Shown: in pieces, positions 57,980 to 64,000 of the stretch
Layout: each line of letters starts with the position of its first letter
How positions within the stretch are numbered: the stretch's first letter is position 1
Notes under the pieces: model-generated
Seen by the model: the letters and a program-made list of their open reading frames with translations, nothing else
The model's database searches: none
What the model was told of the DNA's origin: nothing
NCBI GenBank assembly: GCA_001916065.1
Contig: MNRS01000014.1
Location: 462-64,461, forward strand
Direction of reading: 5' to 3'
DNA: 64,000 nt
Origin: Clostridium sp. 28_17
Lineage (GTDB): Bacteria > Bacillota > Clostridia > TANB77 > CAG-508
Program-made: the position numbers and the translations under genes

Positions 57980-59152
57980 ATGGCTGAAAAAAAATTAAAT
58001 GGTACAGTTATTGTTACATATAGATGTAACGCAAGATGCACAATGTGCAATAGGTATAAAGCACCATCAAGACCAGATGAAGAAATAAGCATTGAAACAA
58101 TAAAAAAATTACCTAAAATGTATTTTACTAATATAACAGGTGGAGAACCTTTTATAAGAGAGGATTTGCCTGAAATAGTAAGAGAATTATATAAAAAGTC
58201 AGATAGAATTGTAATATCAACAAATGGATTCTTTACGGACAGAATAATAAAATTATGTGAGGAATTTCCTAATATAGGAATAAGAATTTCAATTGAAGGA
58301 TTAGAACAAACAAATAATGAAATTAGAGGATTAAATGACGGATTCAACAAAGGATATTCAACATTAAAAAAATTGGTAGAAATGAAACATCCAGATGTTG
58401 GATTTGGAATGACAGTTCAAGATAAAAATGCTAAAGATTTGGTAGCATTATATGATTTATCAAATGAAATGGGAATGGAATTCGCAACAGCATCATTACA
58501 CAATAGTTTCTATTTTGTTGAAGCAAAAAATATTATTCATGATAGACCAATGGTTGCACAAGAATTTGAAAATTTAATTAATAAACTTTTAGAATCAAAA
58601 TCTCCAAAGAAATGGTTTAGAGCATACTTTAATCATGGGTTAATAAACTATATTTATGGTCAAAAAAGATTACTACCATGTGACATGGCGTTTGATACAT
58701 TTTTTATTGATCCATATGGAGATGTTATGCCTTGTAACGGAACAAAATGTAAAGAAGTAATGGGCAATTTGAATGAACAATCTTGGGATGAATTATGGAA
58801 TTCTGAAAAAGCAGAAAAAGTAAGAAATGTTGTAAGACATTGTTCAAGAAATTGTTGGATGATAGGTTCAGTTTCGCCTGCTATGCATAAATATATTTGG
58901 AAACCAGTATGGTGGGTAATTAAGCATAAAGCAAAATTCTGGACAAAGAAAAAATATTCAATGTATGAATTACCAATTGTAAGACAATATAGAGACGGAA
59001 AAGTAACAAAAGAAGAATTGGACAAACTATCTACTTGTGATTTGAATGCTACTATTGATAATGGATTGTCTGAGGCTTCAAAAGAACAATTGAAGCATAA
59101 AACTGGTGAAGAAATTGTTGATGAAGATATAAATAATCAATTGAAAAAATAA
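57980..59152 (+). CDS. Radical SAM protein with SPASM-like C-terminus
   Basis: 390 residues, ATG 57980 one base after the previous stop, with AGGAGTG upstream. The 4Fe-4S motif CNARCTMC (C16, C20, C23) is followed by TGGEPF, the SAM-binding glycine stretch. The C-terminal part has LPCDMAFDTFFIDPYGDVMPCNGTKC and CSRNCWMIGSVSPAMHKY, a Cys pattern of the SPASM/twitch type that binds auxiliary clusters. In polysaccharide loci such enzymes may modify sugars or lipids; the substrate here is unknown. The CSRNCWM..SVSPAMH ending recurs in surface-glycan clusters from memory; treat as moderate. Confidence 0.85.
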   Translation: MAEKKLNGTVIVTYRCNARCTMCNRYKAPSRPDEEISIETIKKLPKMYFTNITGGEPFIREDLPEIVRELYKKSDRIVISTNGFFTDRIIKLCEEFPNIGIRISIEGLEQTNNEIRGLNDGFNKGYSTLKKLVEMKHPDVGFGMTVQDKNAKDLVALYDLSNEMGMEFATASLHNSFYFVEAKNIIHDRPMVAQEFENLINKLLESKSPKKWFRAYFNHGLINYIYGQKRLLPCDMAFDTFFIDPYGDVMPCNGTKCKEVMGNLNEQSWDELWNSEKAEKVRNVVRHCSRNCWMIGSVSPAMHKYIWKPVWWVIKHKAKFWTKKKYSMYELPIVRQYRDGKVTKEELDKLSTCDLNATIDNGLSEASKEQLKHKTGEEIVDEDINNQLKK

Positions 59153-59171
59153 TATTTGTGAGGAAAATATT

Positions 59172-59747
59172 TTGAAAAAATTTATAAAAAGTTTATTAGG
59201 ACGAATAAAGTGTTTTAGGTTTTCTATAGCAAAATATGGAAGACGAATATATATTGGACATAATTCAAAAATTGTAAATGGAAAATTTTTGAAGATTGAT
59301 GATGATGTTAGTATAATGCCATATAATATGATAGTAGTACATAAAAATGGAAAGATAGTTTTAGAAAGTGGTTGCGAAATAGGGATGTTTTCAAGAGTTA
59401 CAGCCAAAAATTTGGTTCAGATTGGGAAAAATGTAATTACTGGTCCAAATGTATTTATAGCAGATTATAATCATGAGTATAGAAATATAGATATAGCTAT
59501 AAAAAGTCAAGGAAGTAATTATAAGCAAAAAAGTAATGAAATTAATAAAGTTATTATAAAAGAAGATTGTTGGATCGGAACAAATGTAGTCATTGTTGGA
59601 AATGTTACAATTGGAAGACATTGTGTTATTGGTGCGAATTCAGTAGTTAATTCAAATATACCAGATTATTGTGTGGCTGTAGGAAATCCAGCTAAAGTAG
59701 TAAAAAAATATAATTTCGATAAGGGAGAATGGGAGAAAACATCATGA
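59172..59747 (+). CDS. Hexapeptide-repeat acyltransferase
   Basis: 191 residues, TTG start 59172 after TGAGGAAAA. Left-handed beta-helix with repeats such as VSIMPYNMIVVHKNGKIVLESGCEIGMFSRV, IGKNVITGPNVFI and EDCWIGTNVVIVGNVTIGRHCVIGANSVV, and the acceptor loop DYNHEYRN with the catalytic His. WbbJ/CysE-like O-acetyl or related transferase for the glycan. Overlaps the next gene by four bases (ATGA). Confidence 0.9.
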   Translation: MKKFIKSLLGRIKCFRFSIAKYGRRIYIGHNSKIVNGKFLKIDDDVSIMPYNMIVVHKNGKIVLESGCEIGMFSRVTAKNLVQIGKNVITGPNVFIADYNHEYRNIDIAIKSQGSNYKQKSNEINKVIIKEDCWIGTNVVIVGNVTIGRHCVIGANSVVNSNIPDYCVAVGNPAKVVKKYNFDKGEWEKTS

Positions 59748-60745
59748 ATAAAGAAAATATAATTCTTATTGATAATGATAAAGAACAAATGAAAGAATTT
59801 AAAGATGGAATTGAGAAAACAAGCAAAAAAAAATGGAAATTTGTACTTGAAAAAACTAATAAAGAAAAAAATTCTATAATAAGGTATATAAAATATTTTA
59901 TTTTTTCATTTAAGATATTTAATAGAAGAAAAAAATTTGAAAATATAATAGCCTGGCAACAATTTTATGGAATTATTTTTTCCTTTTATTGTAGAATATT
60001 TCATGTAAAAAAAGTTAATAAATTGTATATCTGTACATTTATATATAAAGACAAGAAAAATTTCAAAAAAATATATTATAAATTTATCAAGTATTGCATT
60101 TCAAGTAAATATGTTGATAAAATTATTTGCTATTCAGCCTCAGAATGTGAATATTATTCTAAAAAGTTTAATTTAGAAATAAATAAATTTATTTATTTAA
60201 ATTTAGGAATAAGAAGAATGAATACAAATAAATATAAAAAAGATATAAAAGCAGATAAATATATTTTATCTTGTGGAAAAAGCAATAGGGATTATGGCTT
60301 TTTGATTTCAACATTAAAAAACACAAAATATCAAGTTCATATCATATGTGATAATTTAAAAGGCGTTAAAGAAAAAAATATTAAGGTTTATAATGATGTA
60401 TATGGAGAAAAGTATTTTGAAATGCTTGCTAATGCTTATTGTGTGGTTATACCACTAAAAAATTTAAAAATATCTTCAGGACAACTGGTGTTATTACAGG
60501 CAATGCAATTTAAAAAACCAGTTATAATAACAGAAACAGAAACTGTTAAAAATTATATAATAGATTCATACAATGGAATTCTAATAAAAAATATTGGCTC
60601 AAACCTAATAGAAGCAATAGAAAAACTATATAATAGTGAGGAATTATATAATAAATTAAGTGAAAATGCATATAAAGAATTTGAGAAAAAATATTCGTTA
60701 TATGTTTTAGGAAAAAATATAGGTGATATAACAGAAAAAGATTAA
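59744..60745 (+). CDS. GT-B type glycosyltransferase, divergent
   Basis: 333 residues from ATG 59744, overlapping the previous stop and following GGGAG; a start at 59729 lacks a site. C-terminal half shows GT4-like features: YILSCGKSNRDYGFLISTL (donor domain entry), YNDVYGEKYFEMLANAYCVVIPL, and SSGQLVLLQAMQFKKPVIIT in place of the canonical EX7E (first Glu replaced by Ser/Gly). The N-terminal half is Lys/Phe/Tyr-rich and poorly conserved. Probably a glycosyltransferase of the cluster. Confidence 0.75.
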   Translation: MNKENIILIDNDKEQMKEFKDGIEKTSKKKWKFVLEKTNKEKNSIIRYIKYFIFSFKIFNRRKKFENIIAWQQFYGIIFSFYCRIFHVKKVNKLYICTFIYKDKKNFKKIYYKFIKYCISSKYVDKIICYSASECEYYSKKFNLEINKFIYLNLGIRRMNTNKYKKDIKADKYILSCGKSNRDYGFLISTLKNTKYQVHIICDNLKGVKEKNIKVYNDVYGEKYFEMLANAYCVVIPLKNLKISSGQLVLLQAMQFKKPVIITETETVKNYIIDSYNGILIKNIGSNLIEAIEKLYNSEELYNKLSENAYKEFEKKYSLYVLGKNIGDITEKD

Positions 60746-60770
60746 ATAATCTATTTATAGAGGTGAAAGA

Positions 60771-63071
60771 ATGAAGGTAGATATAATAACAAGACACTCT
60801 GTTCCAAATTATGGTTCATTATTACAATCGTATGCAACTCAAAAAGTAATTGAAGAAATGGGATTTGAATCAGAAATTATAAATTATACTAGATATGAGG
60901 AAAGGTATAAGAACTTAGTTAATACTTTAATTAAAGGAAAAAAATGGGACAAGAATATTATTACAAGAATTATATATAAAATGATTCAAGAGCCTAATTA
61001 TACAAAAATGTATAGAAAATTTGAAAAATATAGGAAAAATTTTCTAAAAGAAAGTAAATTGGAATATGGAAATTTACAGGAGTTAAAAGATAATATTCCT
61101 GAAGCTGATGTATATTGTTCTGGAAGTGATCAAATATGGGGTAAAATAGGAACAGTAGAGTATGATGAAGCTTATTTTTTGAAGTTTATAGAAGATAGAA
61201 CTAAAAGATGCATAGCTTATTCATCAAGTTTTGGAAAAGAAGAGATTGATGGAAGTTTAGAAAAGAACATAAATAAATTATTAAAAAATTATAGTGATAT
61301 ACTTGTTCGTGAAGATACAGCAAAGTCAATATTAAAAAAGCATGGAATTGAAAATGTTGAACAAGTTCTTGACCCAACATTATTATTAAATAAAGAGCAG
61401 TGGTCAAATCTTGCAAATAAAGTGAAAAACAAACAAAAAAAATATATATTAGTTTATCAGTTGCATGATAATAAGAGTTTTGATAAATATGCTAAAGAAT
61501 TTTCAAAAAAAACAGGATTAAAACTTTTAAGAATTAGTCCATCAATTTATCATATTACTAGAAGTGGCAAGCTTATATATTTACCAAATCAATATGAATT
61601 TTTATCTTTATTTCAGAATGCAGAATATGTTCTAACAGATTCTTTTCATGCAACCGTATTTTCTATTATATTTAATAGAAAGTTTGTTGATATTTTGCCA
61701 GGAAAAACAAGCGCAAGAATAACTAGCATATTAAAATTGACAGGATTGCAAGATCGAATATTAACAAAATATGATGATTTTTCATTTATAAATAAAAATA
61801 TTGATTTTAGTGAATGTAATACTATTATTGAAAATGAAAGAAAAAGATCGATAGAGTTATTGAAAAAAGCTATTATAGGAGAAAATAATAATACTATAGA
61901 CTTACTAAACAAACATTATAAATGTACAGGTTGTAGAATGTGTGTTCAGATATGTCCTGTAAAAGCAATTGATATGAAAGAAAATGAGGAAGGTTTTTTT
62001 GAACCAATAATAAATAAAGAAAAATGTATAAAATGTGGTTTGTGTTTTAAAAGATGTCCTCAATTAAATGATGTAAAGGTAGGAAAAAAAATTAATAGCC
62101 ATAAAGTTTTTGCTATGAAAAATAAAAATACAGAAGAACAAAAGAATAGTTCGTCAGGAGGAGTTTTTTCTGTTTTAGCAAGGTATGTATTAGAAAATAA
62201 TGGAGCAGTATATGGGGCTTGCTTTGATGAAAAGTTAAAATTAGAGCATATAAGAATAGACAAACAAGAAAACTTATATAAATTAAGAGGTTCAAAATAT
62301 TTGCAGAGCAATACAAAAAATACATTTGAATTGGTAAAAAATGACTTAAATAAAGGTGTAAAGGTTTTGTATGTAGGAACTCCATGTCAAATTGCAGGAT
62401 TAAAGAATTATTTGGGAAAGGATTATGAAGAGTTATTGCTAGTAGATTTGGTTTGCCATGGAGTTCCAAGTCAAAAATTGTTTGACAAATATTTGACTTG
62501 GTTGAAGAAGAAAAATAATTCTTCAATAATAGAATATGAATTTAGAAGTAAAGAAAAAAAATCATGGGGATTGAATTTAAAAGTTAAATTTGAAAGTGGT
62601 AAAGAAAGGTATATACCTGCAAATTTAGATCCATATTATAAATCATTTTTAAATGGTAGTACATATAGAGAATGTTGTTATAATTGCAAGTATGCAAAAA
62701 TAGAGAGAGTTGGAGATATAACAATTGCAGATTATTGGGGAATAGAAAAAGAACATCCAGATTTTTATGATAAAAATGGCGTGTCTGCAGTTATAATAAA
62801 TACAAATGCAGGATTTAAAGCATTTGAAAATATTAAAGATAAAGTTGAATATAGAGATACGGAGATAGAAAAAATAATTGCTAAAAATAAAAATTTACAA
62901 GAGCCAACCATAAGAAATAGTATAAGAAATAATGCTTATAAAGATATTGATAGAAAAAAATTTATAAATTATAGCAAAAAGAATTTAAAATTTAAAAAAG
63001 ACATAAAAGACATAATTAAAAATTTAATTCCTATAAAAATTAAGAAAAAAATTAAGAAAATAATAAAGTAA
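60771..63071 (+). CDS. Polysaccharide pyruvyltransferase fused to an FrhB-like iron-sulfur protein
   Basis: 766 residues, ATG 60771 after AGAGGTG. Residues 1-375 are a polysaccharide pyruvyltransferase (RHSVPNYGSLLQSYATQ, GSDQIWG, AYSSSFGKE, LTDSFHATVFSIIF). Residues 385-429 hold two 4Fe-4S motifs (CTGCRMCVQIC and CIKCGLCFKRC). The remainder matches the coenzyme F420 hydrogenase/dehydrogenase beta family (SSSGGVFSVLARYVL, VGTPCQIAGLKNYLG, CHGVPSQKLFDKYL, DITIADYWGIEKEHPDF). These two activities usually lie on adjacent genes in glycan loci. The fusion suggests redox chemistry coupled to ketal or sugar modification (inference). Confidence 0.9.
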   Translation: MKVDIITRHSVPNYGSLLQSYATQKVIEEMGFESEIINYTRYEERYKNLVNTLIKGKKWDKNIITRIIYKMIQEPNYTKMYRKFEKYRKNFLKESKLEYGNLQELKDNIPEADVYCSGSDQIWGKIGTVEYDEAYFLKFIEDRTKRCIAYSSSFGKEEIDGSLEKNINKLLKNYSDILVREDTAKSILKKHGIENVEQVLDPTLLLNKEQWSNLANKVKNKQKKYILVYQLHDNKSFDKYAKEFSKKTGLKLLRISPSIYHITRSGKLIYLPNQYEFLSLFQNAEYVLTDSFHATVFSIIFNRKFVDILPGKTSARITSILKLTGLQDRILTKYDDFSFINKNIDFSECNTIIENERKRSIELLKKAIIGENNNTIDLLNKHYKCTGCRMCVQICPVKAIDMKENEEGFFEPIINKEKCIKCGLCFKRCPQLNDVKVGKKINSHKVFAMKNKNTEEQKNSSSGGVFSVLARYVLENNGAVYGACFDEKLKLEHIRIDKQENLYKLRGSKYLQSNTKNTFELVKNDLNKGVKVLYVGTPCQIAGLKNYLGKDYEELLLVDLVCHGVPSQKLFDKYLTWLKKKNNSSIIEYEFRSKEKKSWGLNLKVKFESGKERYIPANLDPYYKSFLNGSTYRECCYNCKYAKIERVGDITIADYWGIEKEHPDFYDKNGVSAVIINTNAGFKAFENIKDKVEYRDTEIEKIIAKNKNLQEPTIRNSIRNNAYKDIDRKKFINYSKKNLKFKKDIKDIIKNLIPIKIKKKIKKIIK

Positions 63072-63137
63072 CTTTTAGATATAAAGAATATTTTGAAATG
63101 ATTAGTTAATATAGGAAAGATAGAAAAGGAATGAAGA

Positions 63138-64000
63138 ATGGAACTATCAATAATAATACCAGTGTATAATACGGATTATCAAATACTAAAACAATGTTTA
63201 GAATCAATAATAAAAAAAGATCAAAATTTTTTATATGAAATCATAATTATAGATGACGGGTCAAATCGTATTAATTCTTTAAAATATAAAGAATTAATTT
63301 GGGATAGTAAAATTAAGTATATATATCAGGAGAATAAAGGTGTGAGTTCTGCAAGAAATCTTGGAATTTCAAGAGCAAAAGGAAAATATATAATGTTTGT
63401 TGATTCAGATGATTATATATATTCAGATTGCTTAGATTCCAGAATCTTTTATTTAGATTCAGATATAATTGTTTTTGATAAAAATGTAATAAATAAGAAT
63501 AAAATTGAAAAAAATAAAGAATTTAATTGCAATAGCCAATATATAAGTGTTGAAAATGCAATTGAGGAATTTGCCATAAGAAATAAATTACATAGTCCAT
63601 TTGCTAAGATTATTAGAACACAATATGTAATTGATAATAATATAAAATTTAATACAAATTTTATACAAGGAGAAGATGCATTATTTAATTTAGAACTTTT
63701 ACAATATGGACCAAGAATATTTTATACAGATAAAGTTATATATGGGTATAAATTTGACTATAGAACATATAATAATAGGTTATTAAAATTTCCACAAAAA
63801 GTAATTGAAAATTCAGAGGCATTATATAATAAAAAAATGGAACTAATACAAAAGAATGATTTTACAGATAAAGAAAATAAGAAAGAAATGTTAAATATAA
63901 ATTATTTTAATGCTATGTTTTCATATAGTTTAGTTTTATGCTCGAACGGTTATAAAAAATATATAAACTATTTAAAGAAAATAGTAAAATTTTCTGAGAA
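63138..64000 (+). CDS. GT2 glycosyltransferase, 3' end outside the window
   Basis: 287 visible residues from ATG 63138 after AAAAGGAATG. Family 2 entry LSIIIPVYNTDYQILKQCLESI, IIIDDGSN (nucleotide site), ENKGVSSARNLGISRAKGKYIMFVDSDD with the DxD metal motif SDD, and FIQGEDALFNLELL (acceptor Glu-Asp). A-type GT fold, inverting. Next member of the polysaccharide cluster; the frame stays open to base 64000. Confidence 0.92.
   Translation, partial: MELSIIIPVYNTDYQILKQCLESIIKKDQNFLYEIIIIDDGSNRINSLKYKELIWDSKIKYIYQENKGVSSARNLGISRAKGKYIMFVDSDDYIYSDCLDSRIFYLDSDIIVFDKNVINKNKIEKNKEFNCNSQYISVENAIEEFAIRNKLHSPFAKIIRTQYVIDNNIKFNTNFIQGEDALFNLELLQYGPRIFYTDKVIYGYKFDYRTYNNRLLKFPQKVIENSEALYNKKMELIQKNDFTDKENKKEMLNINYFNAMFSYSLVLCSNGYKKYINYLKKIVKFSE

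Overview
The window reads as about 64 kb of one chromosome from an AT-rich, spore-forming, anaerobic Clostridia-type Firmicute, probably an uncultured gut lineage. This is inferred from very low GC, AGA as the dominant Arg codon, strong AGGAGG-type ribosome sites, an alpha/beta small acid-soluble spore protein, spoIVB, and spoVG with a near-perfect sigma-H promoter. I see no rRNA, tRNA, CRISPR array, prophage or intact transposase.

Layout. 1-8 kb: GGGtGRT protein (left-truncated), a WYL regulator, two HAM1/RdgB-like pyrophosphatases, a YgjP-like metalloprotease, metK translationally coupled to a PBECR2-type nuclease-like ORF, two tandem copies of a structured RNA each with its own terminator, and a MacB-like ABC transporter. 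8.5-15.4 kb: rplU-rpmA, a GT4 glycosyltransferase, era-yqzL-recO, hpf, a pilin-like miniprotein, a Cof-type HAD phosphatase and a SASP. 15.6-30.8 kb: a large Tad/type IV-pilus-like secretion locus: CpaB-like protein, two degenerate CpaE-like ATPases, a membrane-anchored TadA/CpaF ATPase, a TadB-TadC fusion, then eight small or large pilin-like proteins, including a 1056-residue pilin-adhesin. 31-36 kb: spoIVB, murC, spoVG, a decayed surface-protein remnant and asd. 36-45.4 kb: a processive GT2, then rimP-nusA-ylxR-ylxQ-infB-rbfA-nrnA-truB. 45.5-54.7 kb: an unknown protein, a class A PBP, cysS, galE, a hendecad coiled-coil protein, an LCP protein and a VanZ-like protein. 54.8-64 kb: a surface-polysaccharide cluster (phosphoglycosyl transferase, GT4s, radical SAM/SPASM, hexapeptide acyltransferase, pyruvyltransferase-FrhB fusion, truncated GT2).

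Most unusual signal. Three otherwise intact genes (Cof phosphatase, spoIVB, a polysaccharide GT4) are each broken by one extra C directly before a conserved Gly codon, so each break is an in-frame CGG followed by the right +1 frame. A fourth example lies in a decayed remnant. Scanning by eye, I found only one other in-frame CGG in the window, while CGT, CGC and CGA are used. CGG may therefore be unassigned or hungry here and tolerated through +1 recoding (C-GGN read as Gly). Two other conserved genes (rplU, hpf) carry frame breaks of a different kind, each as if 7 nt were missing. Assembly error must be excluded by read mapping.

Other notable items are the tandem kissing-loop RNA, the pilin gene array, two families of palindromic dispersed repeats (REP-like GGGGACGGGTC elements and a MITE-like element), and a 61-bp tandem repeat.
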